A stretch of DNA of 64,000 nt from DASVCS01 sp036381495. GTDB lineage: Bacteria; Gemmatimonadota; Gemmatimonadetes; Longimicrobiales; RSA9. Numbering within the stretch: position 1 is the first letter of the stretch; every line of letters begins with the position of its first letter. This document shows positions 24,629 to 33,559 of this stretch, one piece after another. A program made the position numbers and the translations under genes. The DNA lies in the NCBI GenBank assembly GCA_036381495.1, contig DASVCS010000034.1, positions 50,477 to 114,476 of the forward strand. The letters are read 5' to 3'. Under the pieces are notes generated by a model. That model worked only from the letters and a program-made list of their open reading frames with translations. It did not search any database and had not been told where the DNA came from.

Positions 24629-25414
24629 TCAGCTTCTTCGTGTCAGCAGGTACAACAGGATCCCCGCGGCGACCGCCACGTTCAACGACTCGGCGCCGCC
24701 CCGGATCGGCACGGACACCACGCGGTCCGCCACGGCGCGCATCGGCGGGCGCACGCCGGCGCCCTCGTTCCCCACCACCAGCGCGGCGCGTTCCGCGGGA
24801 CCGACCGCCTCGGCCGGCGCGCCGCTCGCGTCCGCTACGTACACCATGAACCCCTTCGCGTGCAGCCACTCGATCAGCGCTTCCGGCTCGACGAGCACGA
24901 TCGGGATGCGGAACGCGGAGCCCGCCGCGGCGCGAACCGCTTTCGGGCCCCAGGGGTCGGCGGTCCCCGGCAGCACCGCGACGAACGCCGCCCCCAACGC
25001 CTCCGCGGTCCGGGTCAGCGTACCGACGTTTCCCGGGTCCTGCACGCCATCGAGCACGAGCGCCATGGAACGCCGCCCGGCGAGTCGTACGTCCGCGAGC
25101 GCGGCGCGCGGCGCCTCGGCCACCACGACCACGCCCTGCGGCGTCTCGGTGTCCGCCAGCGCAATCAACTCCCGCTCGGAGACCTGCCGCACCGGGCACC
25201 TCGCTTCGAGCGCCGCGACCACGGCGCCGCCGCGCTCCGTCTCCCGCGCGGATGGCGCGACTACGGCCAGCCGCAGCCCGAGTCCCGCGGCCACCAGCTC
25301 CTCGACCACACGGATCCCCTCGGCGAGGAACAGTCCTCGCGCCTCCCGCTCCTTGCGTCGGCGCAGTCCGCGGATCAGCCGGATCTCAGACCGGCTCGGC
25401 GCGTCGCCAGACAT
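24629..25414 (-). CDS. SpoU/TrmH family RNA 2'-O-methyltransferase
   Basis: A 261-residue SPOUT-class enzyme that uses S-adenosylmethionine to methylate ribose in rRNA or tRNA. The N-terminal substrate-binding domain (LIRGLRRRKEREARGLFLAEG) is followed by the SpoU signatures: LVLDGVQDPGNVGTLTRTAEALG, ALVVGNEGAGV and VPIRGGAESLNVAVAAGILLY. The knot-forming C-terminal elements are complete. The target base cannot be told from sequence. It is divergent from the M48 protease gene, 60 bases away. Confidence 0.92.
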   Translation of the reverse strand: MSGDAPSRSEIRLIRGLRRRKEREARGLFLAEGIRVVEELVAAGLGLRLAVVAPSARETERGGAVVAALEARCPVRQVSERELIALADTETPQGVVVVAEAPRAALADVRLAGRRSMALVLDGVQDPGNVGTLTRTAEALGAAFVAVLPGTADPWGPKAVRAAAGSAFRIPIVLVEPEALIEWLHAKGFMVYVADASGAPAEAVGPAERAALVVGNEGAGVRPPMRAVADRVVSVPIRGGAESLNVAVAAGILLYLLTRRS

Positions 25415-25474
25415 GGAACATCTCTTGCGCCAACACGTTACTCACAGGAGGATTCCCTTGGTAGGAGTGACTTG

Positions 25475-26308
25475 ATGCTGCCAACCCTCCCCCGGACCCG
25501 CCGCATGACCGCGCTCGGTCTCGTGCTGATCGGCACCGGCACCACTGCCTGCTCGATTTCGCGAAGCGAGGAGATCCAGCTCGGCCGACGGTACGCGGCG
25601 CAGATCAACCGGGAACTCCCGATCGTCGAGGACGCGGCCGTCAACCGCTACATCAACTTGCTGGGCGATCGCATCGCCCGCCAGGGCGAGCGCCGACTCG
25701 ACTACTCGTTCTATGTGGTCAACATCGATGCCGTCAACGCCTTCGCCATCCCCGGCGGGTTCATCTACATCAACCGCGGCTTGATCGAAGAGACCGACAA
25801 CCTCGCCGAACTCGCCGGCGTGATCGCCCACGAGGTCGGCCACGTCGAAGAGCGACACAGCGTCGAACAGATCGAGCGGATGCAGCGCGCGAACCTCGGG
25901 CTCTCGCTCGCCTACATCCTGCTCGGCCGCGCACCCGGCGGCCTCGAACGCGCCGCCATCCAGGTCGGCGGCGCCGCCATCTTCGCCAGTTACAGTCGGG
26001 AAGCCGAATCGGAAGCCGATTTCGTCGCCATCCCACTCCTGGTCGCGGCCGGGATCAACCCGACCGGGCTCCTGACCTTCTTCAAGGACCTCCTCGAACA
26101 GCGCGAGCGACGGCCGGGCGTCATCGAGCAGTGGTTCTCGACGCACCCGCTCACGGAAGACCGCATCGCGGCCACCCAGGCCGAGATCCGCGAGATCCCG
26201 GAGACCACGCTGCGCGACCTCATCGTCAATACCGAGCAGTACGAGGAGATGAAGGCCCGGCTGCGCCGCTATCCGCCGCCCCCGCCCGAGTTCCGCGTCG
26301 AGCGTTGA
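25475..26308 (+). CDS. M48-family metalloprotease lipoprotein
   Basis: A 277-residue lipoprotein (lipobox before Cys26 in TGTTACSIS) with an M48 (BepA/LoiP/Ste24-like) protease domain. The zinc site HEVGH is at 119-123 and the third ligand is in SREAESEADF. The IPGGFIYINRGLIEETDN segment is highly typical. Such proteases act in the periplasm on outer-membrane protein quality control. AGGAG lies seven bases before the ATG. The C terminus is proline-rich; no TPR repeats are attached. Confidence 0.92.
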   Translation: MLPTLPRTRRMTALGLVLIGTGTTACSISRSEEIQLGRRYAAQINRELPIVEDAAVNRYINLLGDRIARQGERRLDYSFYVVNIDAVNAFAIPGGFIYINRGLIEETDNLAELAGVIAHEVGHVEERHSVEQIERMQRANLGLSLAYILLGRAPGGLERAAIQVGGAAIFASYSREAESEADFVAIPLLVAAGINPTGLLTFFKDLLEQRERRPGVIEQWFSTHPLTEDRIAATQAEIREIPETTLRDLIVNTEQYEEMKARLRRYPPPPPEFRVER

Positions 26309-26436
26309 CCCGCGCACCGCACCGGCCGGCGCCGCACCGGCCTGCCTGCGCGCACACCCCGCCTCCGCACGTCGGGGCTCGCCGCCACCGGCAGCCGCCC
26401 CTAGATTGCCGGGCGACCCCGACCCGGATCGAACCG

Positions 26437-27249
26437 ATGCGACCCATTGCACTGACGATCGCCGGCAGCGACAGCGGAGGCGGCGCCGGCATCCAGGCGG
26501 ACCTCAAGACCTTCCACGCCTTCGGCGTCTTCGGCACCTCCGCGGTGACGGCGCTCACCGCCCAGAACACGCGCGGCGTCACCGCCGTGCACGCGGCGCC
26601 GCCCGCAATCGTGCGCGCCCAGATCCACGCCGTTGCGACGGATCTCCGACCGGCCGCGTGCAAGACCGGTATGCTCGCGAACGCGCGGCTCGTCGAGACG
26701 GTCGCCGCCGCGATCCGCGAGGAATCCCTCGAAAACTACGTCCTCGACCCCGTCATGGTCGCCACGACCGGCGCGCGACTCCTGGACCCGGATGCAGAGG
26801 CCGCGCTGGCCGGAATGCTGCTCCCGCTCTGTGCCGTCGTCACGCCCAACCTCCACGAGGCCGCGATCCTCGGCGGACGCCCGGTTCGGGATGAAGCCGG
26901 GATGCGCGCCACCGCCGAGTTGCTCGTCGAGAAGGGGGCGCGTGCCGCCCTCATCAAGGGAGGTCACCTCGAGGGAGACGACGTCGTCGACGTCCTCTTC
27001 GATGGGCACGAGTTCCGGAGCTGGCGCCGCCCCCGGATCCGGACGCGCAGCACGCATGGAACCGGCTGCACCCTCTCCGCCGCCATCACCGCCGGCCTCG
27101 CCCACGGCCGGCCGCTCCACCGCGCCATCGAGGATGCACTCGATTTCGTCCACCGCGCCATTGCCGGCGCGCCCGGCCTCGGCTCGGGTCACGGCCCGCT
27201 CAACCACTTCGTCCCGGCCACGCCCATCGCCGCCGGCGACGTCGGGTAG
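26437..27249 (+). CDS. thiD: Hydroxymethylpyrimidine/phosphomethylpyrimidine kinase
   Basis: A 270-residue ribokinase-fold enzyme that makes HMP-pyrophosphate for thiamine synthesis. Motifs: LTIAGSDSGGGAGIQADLKT at the start, DPVMVATTGARLL in the middle, and the catalytic STHGTGCTLSAAITAGLA with its Asp replaced by His-Gly-Thr-Gly-Cys, as is usual in ThiD. The ATG at 26437 has no Shine-Dalgarno. No thiamine-pyrophosphate riboswitch is visible in the 128 bases upstream. Confidence 0.95.
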   Translation: MRPIALTIAGSDSGGGAGIQADLKTFHAFGVFGTSAVTALTAQNTRGVTAVHAAPPAIVRAQIHAVATDLRPAACKTGMLANARLVETVAAAIREESLENYVLDPVMVATTGARLLDPDAEAALAGMLLPLCAVVTPNLHEAAILGGRPVRDEAGMRATAELLVEKGARAALIKGGHLEGDDVVDVLFDGHEFRSWRRPRIRTRSTHGTGCTLSAAITAGLAHGRPLHRAIEDALDFVHRAIAGAPGLGSGHGPLNHFVPATPIAAGDVG

Positions 27250-27309
27250 AGCGCTTCATCCACGCCTCGGCGCCTCCCGACGGCTCACCGCGCCGCGGCA
27301 GCCGGCGGC

Positions 27310-27492
27310 CTACCGCCGCAGTAGCCAGTCCACGGCCAGGTAGCCGGTCGTCAGCCCCAGCACCATGAGCGCTCCGTACAGCGTGGGCGGCGCCGGAATC
27401 GGCAGCCGTAACAGCCGGACCAGACCGCCGATCGCGAGCGCGACCAGGATCCCCGACCATGCCGGGACGGCGTATGCACCGTTCTTCGGCAT
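27310..27492 (-). CDS. XapX-domain small membrane protein
   Basis: A 60-residue protein with two membrane helices (WSGILVALAIGGLVRLLRL and LYGALMVLGLTTGYLAVDWL) separated by PIPAPPTLYG, the hallmark of the XapX domain. The family's function is unknown; some members lie beside xanthosine transport genes. The start codon overlaps the stop of the upstream peptide-binding lipoprotein gene by one base, so translation is coupled. The ATG at 27492 is used because it begins the conserved domain. Confidence 0.75.
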   Translation of the reverse strand: MPKNGAYAVPAWSGILVALAIGGLVRLLRLPIPAPPTLYGALMVLGLTTGYLAVDWLLRR

Positions 27493-29180
27493 CAGTCCTC
27501 TCCCACGACCGTGTCCCCCGCCCCACCGCCATCCGCCAGCCACCACCAGGGGAGCGTGATGAACGGGCCGCGAATGTCCATCTCGACGCCGTGGAGGCGG
27601 TCACTCGCCAGAAAGAGGTCCGGAACGTAGAAGAAAAAGCCCCACGGCTGCTCGTCGCGCATGATGGCCTGGATCCGATGCCAGATCGGAATCGCAGCCG
27701 CACGATCCGTCACGGTCGTGGCACGGTCCAACAGCCGGTCCACCTCCGCATTGCTGTACGACGCCATCTGGAACGGCTGGCCGAGTGCCGACGAGTGGAA
27801 CGTATCCACCAGATTCAAGCGGAGGTCGCCCTCCCACGCCAGCAGCGCCGCATCGAACTCGCGCTGCGGCGACAGCAGATTCGCGATCATCGTGTTCCCA
27901 TCGACCGCGCGCACCGACATCTCGACGCCGATCGCCGCCAGGTCTGCCTGCACCATCTCGGCCACGTTCCGACCGAACTCGACGGCCGCGGGAATCGTGA
28001 GCGCGAAGCGCAGCTCCGTTCCGTCGGCATTCTCGACCGTGCCGTCGCCGTTACGGTCCGTGAAGCCGACCTCCGCGAGGAGCGCCCGGGCGGCCGCCGG
28101 ATCGAACGGCAGCGGCGCGATCGAGTCCGGGTACGCCCAGTGGCTCGGATAGATCGGGCCGGCCGCCAACTGGCCGTACCCACCGCGCAGCACGGTCAGG
28201 ATCTCCTGCCGGTCCATTCCCATCATGAGAGCCCGGCGGACCCGCGGGTCATCGAACGGCGCACGCCGGCCGTTCCACACAATGAATTGATACTGACGCG
28301 AAGGTCGGACCACCGCATGGATCCCCGGCCGCGCGTCCAGCTCGCGCAACTGGGACCCCGGCGGCGACACGACCAGATGCGCATGTCCCGACAAGAGCTC
28401 CGCGATCTGTCCGGTGCTCTCCGGGATCACGCGCCAGACCAGTCGATCCACGTACGGACGGCCGCCCAGCTCCTCCGGAAAATCCGGGTTCGCCTCGAAG
28501 ATCCACCGGTCGTTGGGCCGGCGCTCGACGAACCGGAACGGACCGTTGCCGACGGGGTGCGTGTTGAACCGCGCCTCCCTCAGCCGCGCCGGCGGGATCG
28601 AATCCAGAACGTGCCGCGGCACGATCGCGAAGAACGGCAGACTCGCCAGCGGATCCACGTGCGGCTCGAAACTGAAGCGCACCGTGAAGCTGTCCAACAC
28701 TTCCACGGCGCCCCAGTGCGCGAAGAAGTTCCCCACGTTCGGAAACGCCGTCTCCGGGTCGATCGCCCGCTCGTACGTGAAGGCCACGTCGTACGCCGTC
28801 GTCCGCACGCCATCGTGCCAGTACACGTCGTCACGCAGGTGGAAGACCACCCCCGTGTCCCCCAGCATCTCCCATGAACGCGCCAGCCACGGCTGGTATT
28901 CGAGCGCCGTGTCGTAGCGGATCAGCGGCATGAGCAGCGCGTTGCGCAGCAGCTCGTGCGTCAACACCTCGCCCGAGACCAGCGGATTCGCATAGTCGAG
29001 GTCCGTCGGACTCGCGATCACCAGCGTGCCCCCACGCACCGGCGCGCCATCCCCCGCCGCAGCGTCCCGCCGTCCACCCTCGCCGCACGCCGCCAGCGCC
29101 AGGTACACGCACACCCACGCCGCGCCCCGACTCCGCGCAATCCGCCGGAACGCGGCCGGATCCCCCCCTCGTCCCCGCAT
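27492..29180 (-). CDS. Peptide/oligopeptide-binding lipoprotein (SBP family 5)
   Basis: A 562-residue extracytoplasmic solute-binding protein of the DppA/OppA family, with a lipoprotein signal (YLALAACGEGG). The family domain starts RGGTLVIASPTDLDYANPLV and includes YDTALEYQPWLARSWEML, YDVAFTYERAIDP and GNGPFRFVERRPNDRWIFEANP. It would capture peptides or similar solutes for an ABC importer. No permease or ATPase genes are adjacent. GGAG lies seven bases before the ATG. A signalling or cell-wall peptide role is also possible. Confidence 0.9.
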   Translation of the reverse strand: MRGRGGDPAAFRRIARSRGAAWVCVYLALAACGEGGRRDAAAGDGAPVRGGTLVIASPTDLDYANPLVSGEVLTHELLRNALLMPLIRYDTALEYQPWLARSWEMLGDTGVVFHLRDDVYWHDGVRTTAYDVAFTYERAIDPETAFPNVGNFFAHWGAVEVLDSFTVRFSFEPHVDPLASLPFFAIVPRHVLDSIPPARLREARFNTHPVGNGPFRFVERRPNDRWIFEANPDFPEELGGRPYVDRLVWRVIPESTGQIAELLSGHAHLVVSPPGSQLRELDARPGIHAVVRPSRQYQFIVWNGRRAPFDDPRVRRALMMGMDRQEILTVLRGGYGQLAAGPIYPSHWAYPDSIAPLPFDPAAARALLAEVGFTDRNGDGTVENADGTELRFALTIPAAVEFGRNVAEMVQADLAAIGVEMSVRAVDGNTMIANLLSPQREFDAALLAWEGDLRLNLVDTFHSSALGQPFQMASYSNAEVDRLLDRATTVTDRAAAIPIWHRIQAIMRDEQPWGFFFYVPDLFLASDRLHGVEMDIRGPFITLPWWWLADGGGAGDTVVGED

Positions 29181-29230
29181 CGAGAAACTCCGAATTCGAT
29201 CGTGAGCGTTCGGGAAAGTCGAAACGCCCA

Positions 29231-29259
29231 ATCTTGTCGACCCGCCCCGTATCCGGCAA
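29231..29259 (-). promoter_or_regulatory. Candidate promoter of the peptide-binding lipoprotein gene
   Basis: On the minus strand TTGCCG (29259-29254), a 17-base spacer and CAAGAT (29236-29231), giving a leader of about 45 bases. The -35 box equals that proposed for mutS. The promoter sits between this gene and the purine nucleoside phosphorylase gene. Confidence 0.4.
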
Positions 29260-29266
29260 GTCCGCG

Positions 29267-30121
29267 TCACGCGACCTCGATGTCGGGCAGACGCCCGATC
29301 TCGAGCAACACGCCGCGCACGAGTGAGGCAAACCGGTCCCGCGCCTCCCGCCCGGCCGCGACCACCGCCGCGTGGTCCAGCGGCTCCGCGGCCAATCCCG
29401 CGGCCCGATTCGAGATCAGCGAGATCCCCAGCACGCGCACGCCCATGGCTCTCGCGGCCAGGACCTCGGGCACGATGCTCATCCCCACGGCATCGGCGCC
29501 GAAGCCCCGCAACATCCGGATCTCGGCGCGCGTCTCGTAGCTCGGCCCGCTCACGGCGGCGTAGACGCCGCGGACCACGCGGATCCGCCGCTCCAGCGCG
29601 ACTCGCTCGGCGAGGGCCTGGAGCCCGCGATCGTACGGCTCCGACATGTCGGGGAAGCGCTCATCACCGGGGAGCACCGCGCCGATCAGCGGGTTGCGCC
29701 CCATGAAGTTGATGTGATCGTCGAGGACCATCAGGTCTCCCGGCCGGTAGTCCGGGTTCACCCCGCCCGCCGCGCCGGTGGTGAGCAGCGTACGCGCGCC
29801 GAGCGCGGCCGCGGCCCGGACCGGCACCGTGACGCGCTCGGGGGGATGACCCTCGTAGACGTGGTAGCGCCCGGCGAGCGCAAGGCATTCGACGCCTTCG
29901 AGTCGGCCGGCCACCAGGATCCCCGCGTGACCCGGCACCGTCGCGGGCGCGAAGCCCGGGATCTCACCGTACGGGATTCGCACGGCATCCTCGATGGCAT
30001 CGCACAACTCGCCGAGCCCCGAGCCGAGCACCAGTGCGACGCGCGGCCGACGCGTCACGCGCTCGTGTAGAAACGCGACCGTCTCGGTCAACACGGTTCG
30101 AACCTCCGTCTGCGCTCGCAT
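29267..30121 (-). CDS. punA: Purine nucleoside phosphorylase (trimeric type)
   Basis: A 284-residue enzyme that splits guanosine and inosine with phosphate for purine salvage. The trimeric-family motifs are complete: LVLGSGLGELCDAIEDAV, GRYHVYEGHPPERVTVPVRAA, LLTTGAAGGVNPDYRPGDLM, SGPSYETRAEIRMLRGFGADAVGMS in two parts, and SLISNRAAGLAAEPLDH with the Asn-Arg base-recognition residues. It lies 16 bases after the rhomboid gene. Confidence 0.93.
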   Translation of the reverse strand: MRAQTEVRTVLTETVAFLHERVTRRPRVALVLGSGLGELCDAIEDAVRIPYGEIPGFAPATVPGHAGILVAGRLEGVECLALAGRYHVYEGHPPERVTVPVRAAAALGARTLLTTGAAGGVNPDYRPGDLMVLDDHINFMGRNPLIGAVLPGDERFPDMSEPYDRGLQALAERVALERRIRVVRGVYAAVSGPSYETRAEIRMLRGFGADAVGMSIVPEVLAARAMGVRVLGISLISNRAAGLAAEPLDHAAVVAAGREARDRFASLVRGVLLEIGRLPDIEVA

Positions 30122-30137
30122 CCCCGGTCCGCCCGCC

Positions 30138-30905
30138 TCACCACCACCCCCGATTCTCCAGCTCGCGGCGGCTCAGCTTGATGTGGTGCTTCTTGGCGCG
30201 TACGAGGACACGGTTCTCGAACAGCTTGATCAGTAGCGCGCCGGCCGCGAAGCCGCCGACGTGCGCCCAGAACGCGATACCGGCGCTCGCCCCCGCGGTC
30301 GACGCGCCGTAAAAGAACTGGAGCAGGAACCACTGCCCCAGCACCAGCCATGCCGGTACGGGCAGGATCTTGATGAAGATCAGGACGATGAACAGCGTCT
30401 GCACACGCACGCGCGGATAGAGGACGAGGTACGCCCCCATGATCCCGCTCACCGCGCCCGATGCGCCGATCGTCGGGAGCGGCGAATCCATGGCGGTCCA
30501 GATGTGGACGCCGGACGCCGCCACCCCGGTCAACAGATAGAAGATGAGGAAGCGGAAATGACCCATCGAGTCTTCGATGTTGTTCCCGAAGACCCAGAGG
30601 AACCACATGTTCCCGATCAGGTGCAGCCAGCTCCCGTGCAGGAAGATGCCCGTCAGTAGGGTCGACCAGGTCAGACCGCCGAACCGGCACGCCATCCCGG
30701 GCGCCAACTCGATGCCGGCGTACCCGTGCGTGCGGCCGGTCAGCTCGGCCGGGATCAGGCCGTAGCGGCACACGGTAGCGTGGAGCGTCGCCATGTCGAA
30801 GCCCGCGCCCTGGATGAAGACCCACGCGAGGACGTTCACGGCGATCAACATCACCGTGAAGTACGGCGTCAACTCGGTCGGGTTCTCGTCGCGCAGAGGG
30901 AACAA
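30138..30905 (-). CDS. Rhomboid-family intramembrane serine protease
   Basis: A 255-residue membrane protein with six or more helices. The active-site Ser149 lies in GASGAVSGIMG and His215 in FWAHVGGFAAG; the loop-1 WR-type region and HGSWLHLIGNMWFLWVFGNN are typical. The start MFPLRDENPTE is that of a common subfamily. It begins with TTG, supported by GAGGAG just upstream. Preceded by a minus-strand promoter. Substrate unknown. Confidence 0.93.
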   Translation of the reverse strand: MFPLRDENPTELTPYFTVMLIAVNVLAWVFIQGAGFDMATLHATVCRYGLIPAELTGRTHGYAGIELAPGMACRFGGLTWSTLLTGIFLHGSWLHLIGNMWFLWVFGNNIEDSMGHFRFLIFYLLTGVAASGVHIWTAMDSPLPTIGASGAVSGIMGAYLVLYPRVRVQTLFIVLIFIKILPVPAWLVLGQWFLLQFFYGASTAGASAGIAFWAHVGGFAAGALLIKLFENRVLVRAKKHHIKLSRRELENRGWW

Positions 30906-30955
30906 GCGATCTCCTCGAAGCCACCCGCATCACGCCGCGAACGTCGCGGCTGCCA

Positions 30956-30984
30956 ATCTCTCTCGCGCCACGCCTTCCTGTCAA
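30956..30984 (-). promoter_or_regulatory. Candidate promoter of the rhomboid gene
   Basis: Minus strand: a perfect TTGACA (30984-30979), a 17-base spacer and AGAGAT (30961-30956). The -10 box is poor, but a perfect -35 is rare in this GC-rich sequence. The leader would be about 45 bases. Confidence 0.45.
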
Positions 30985-31070
30985 ACGAAGGATGGGTGCG
31001 CCGAAACGACCCGCTGGCGCCGGGATCCCTGAGCCGCTATCGTTGGTACGATCCTGCCGATGACTCGTCA

Positions 31071-31082
31071 CTCCGATCGGAG
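31071..31082 (+). promoter_or_regulatory. Palindrome containing the ribosome-binding site of the M49-like gene
   Basis: CTCCGATCGGAG is a perfect 12-base palindrome whose last four bases, GGAG, are the Shine-Dalgarno of the gene that begins at 31089. A protein bound here, or RNA pairing across it, could control translation or transcription. Confidence 0.4.
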
Positions 31083-31088
31083 CAGGCC

Positions 31089-32801
31089 ATGAATCGACCA
31101 GAACTCGCGGCCGCACTTGTCGCGGCGTCGGCGTTTCTCGCCGGCTGCGGCGCCGGCGCGCCTTCCGATGACCGTGGAGCCACCGACATGCTGGCAGAAG
31201 GCATCACGTCCGCCGAACTCGAGCGGCGGGTCGCACAGTTCGCGCCAGCCACGATCGACTTCGATGCCGAGCCGCTCGAATCCTGGGAGAAACAGGTCCT
31301 CGCGCGCCTCGTCGCCGCCTCCGACCTGATGCATGAGATCTTCACGCTCCAGGTCTCGCCCGGGAACCCCGAGCTCCGCTCGCGCCTCGCGGCGGACGAG
31401 AGCGATACGGGCGCGGCGGCGCGCGCCTACTTCGACATCATGGTCGGTCCGTGGGACCGGCTGAGCCACGACGAGCCGTTCCTCGCCGTCGGGACCAAGC
31501 CGGCGGGCGCCGGATATTACCCGCCCGACCTCACCCGCGAGGCCCTCGAATCGTGGCTCGCCTCTCACCCCGAGGACCGCCAGGCCTTCACGAGCTACTT
31601 CACGGTGATCCGCCGGGACAAGGGGAACCTCGTTGCGATCCCTTACGCCGTCGAGTACCGCGACCGCCTCGAAGAGGCCGCGCGTCTGCTCCGTGAAGCC
31701 GCGACGCTCTCGCGCAACGCCTCGCTCACCAACTATCTGAATCTCCGTGCCGACGCCTTCCTCTCGAACGACTACTACGAGAGCGACATGGCGTGGATGG
31801 ACCTCGACAGCCGGATCGAGCCGACCATCGGCCCTTACGAGGTCTACGAAGACCGGCTCATGGGGTACAAGGCGGCGTTCGAGAGCTTCATCACCGTCGC
31901 CGATGCCGAGGCGAGCGCGGAACTCGCCCGGCTCAAGGACCAGATGCGCGCACTCGAAGCCGAGCTCCCCATCGAGGACCGCTACAAGAACCTGGAGCGC
32001 GGATTCGAGAGTCCGATCCGCGTCGTCGACGTCGTCTATACCGCGGGCGACACCCGCGCCGGCGTGCAGACCATTGCGTTCAACCTGCCCAACGACGCGC
32101 GCGTCCGTGAAGCCAAGGGCTCGAAGAAGGTCATGCTCCGCAACGTGATGCGCGCGAAGTTCGATCGGATCCTCGAGCCGATCGCCGCGCAGGCCCTCGC
32201 ACCGGAGATCCGCGAGGCGCTCGCCTTCCGCCCGTGGTTCATCGGTGTGCTGATGCACGAGCTCGCGCACGGACTCGGACCCGGAAACATCACGCTGCCG
32301 TCGGGTGCGGCGACCACGGTGAACCAGGCCCTGCGCGACCACTACTCGGCGATCGAGGAGGCCAAGGCCGATGTCACCGGGCTGCACAACCTCACCATCC
32401 TCGCCCGCAAGGGCATGTACGACGACGACTTCGTCCGCCGCGCCTTCCTCGGCCACTTCGCCGACCTGTTCCGCTCCGTCCGTTTCGGCGCGGGCGAGGC
32501 CCACGGAAAAGCGGCGCTGCTCCAGTTCAACTACCTGATGGAGAAAGGCGCGATCACGTACGACGCCGGCACCGGCCGGTTCTCGGCGAATTACGACCGC
32601 CTCGTCTCCGCCAACCGGGAGCTCGCTCATCTGCTGCTCACCGTCGAAGCCGAAGGCAGCTACCGGAAGGCGGGCGAACTGCTCGACACCTACGGCACCG
32701 TGCATCCGGAGATGCAGGCGGTGGTCGACCGCCTGGACGGCGTGCCCGTCGACATCCGACCCGATTACACGGTGAAGCAAAAGATGCAGAGCTGGCAGTA
32801 G
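31089..32801 (+). CDS. M49-like (dipeptidyl-peptidase III-type) zinc hydrolase lipoprotein
   Basis: A 570-residue lipoprotein (lipobox FLAGC). The middle carries the family signature TIGPYEVYEDRLMGYKAAFE. The zinc site is LMHELAHGLGPG, with His390, Glu391 and His394, and the second part is EEAKADVTGL (acidic ligand near 424). Classical M49 enzymes have a six-residue HExxxH site; this one has the shorter HExxH, as in the reported Caldithrix enzyme. It probably removes dipeptides or cleaves another small substrate at the cell envelope. Annotated relatives are often wrongly named. The start is fixed by GGAG six bases upstream. Confidence 0.8.
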   Translation: MNRPELAAALVAASAFLAGCGAGAPSDDRGATDMLAEGITSAELERRVAQFAPATIDFDAEPLESWEKQVLARLVAASDLMHEIFTLQVSPGNPELRSRLAADESDTGAAARAYFDIMVGPWDRLSHDEPFLAVGTKPAGAGYYPPDLTREALESWLASHPEDRQAFTSYFTVIRRDKGNLVAIPYAVEYRDRLEEAARLLREAATLSRNASLTNYLNLRADAFLSNDYYESDMAWMDLDSRIEPTIGPYEVYEDRLMGYKAAFESFITVADAEASAELARLKDQMRALEAELPIEDRYKNLERGFESPIRVVDVVYTAGDTRAGVQTIAFNLPNDARVREAKGSKKVMLRNVMRAKFDRILEPIAAQALAPEIREALAFRPWFIGVLMHELAHGLGPGNITLPSGAATTVNQALRDHYSAIEEAKADVTGLHNLTILARKGMYDDDFVRRAFLGHFADLFRSVRFGAGEAHGKAALLQFNYLMEKGAITYDAGTGRFSANYDRLVSANRELAHLLLTVEAEGSYRKAGELLDTYGTVHPEMQAVVDRLDGVPVDIRPDYTVKQKMQSWQ

Positions 32802-32809
32802 CGGTACCG

Positions 32810-33553
32810 ATGGCCAAGAAGCAGAGCGGTTCCGCATCCGAGCGACTCGCGGCCCTGGTCGCCGACCGCGAGCGGTACCGGCAGTGGCTCATCGCGCTCG
32901 AAGCCGAGCGCGCCGGAGTCCCGGACCACGTCTATGCCCGCATCCGCGACGACTACGCCGCGAAGCTCCAGGCGGTCGTCGATGAGCTGGCTTCCCACGT
33001 CGAAGCGATCGAGGCCATGCTCGAAGAGCGCCAGACCGCGCTCCACGAAGCGGATGCCGACGCGGCCGCCCGAACCGACGCGCTGCTCGAGGCCGAGGTG
33101 CGCTTCCGGATCGGTGAGTTCGATGAAAAGCACTGGAACGAGTTGCGCGGCAAGCTCGAAGCGGAGATCGCCGAGGCCGAGAAGCAGCGCGACGCCCTGA
33201 ACGCACAGGTCACGCGCCTGCGCGGCATCATGCAACAGCTCACGAGCGAGGGCGACGAGATCGCGTCCGAGGAGATCGCGTCCGACGACCCGAAGTCCGA
33301 CGATACCGACCCGAACGCCTTCATCCGTCAGCTCCTGGCCGCGGCCGCCGCTGCGGACCCGGGCGATGCGCCGCACACGGCCGGCCGTTCCATCGAGGCG
33401 GTGCGCGGCGGTGCGGTCCAGTCGACGGCATCGAAGGAGAAGGCGCCGGCAAAGCCGATGCGTACCGTCGAGTGCCCGCGATGCGGGACCTTCAACTTCC
33501 CCGATGTCGAGCACTGCGACGCCTGCGGCGGCGCGCTCGCGGTGGCGCCCTGA
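32810..33553 (+). CDS. Coiled-coil protein with C-terminal zinc ribbon
   Basis: A 247-residue cytoplasmic protein. Residues 8-145 are almost all charged helix with coiled-coil character (ELRGKLEAEIAEAEKQRDAL). A disordered Ala/Asp-rich linker follows. The C terminus is a zinc ribbon with CPRCGTFNFPDVEHCDACGG. It follows the M49-like gene by eight bases and probably shares its transcript. I do not recognise a named family; a scaffolding or regulatory role is conceivable but unproven. Confidence 0.72.
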   Translation: MAKKQSGSASERLAALVADRERYRQWLIALEAERAGVPDHVYARIRDDYAAKLQAVVDELASHVEAIEAMLEERQTALHEADADAAARTDALLEAEVRFRIGEFDEKHWNELRGKLEAEIAEAEKQRDALNAQVTRLRGIMQQLTSEGDEIASEEIASDDPKSDDTDPNAFIRQLLAAAAAADPGDAPHTAGRSIEAVRGGAVQSTASKEKAPAKPMRTVECPRCGTFNFPDVEHCDACGGALAVAP

Positions 33554-33559
33554 CGGCGC

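Noticed and set aside
26402..26407. TAGATT before thiD as a -10 box
   Set aside because: No -35 box at a proper distance.
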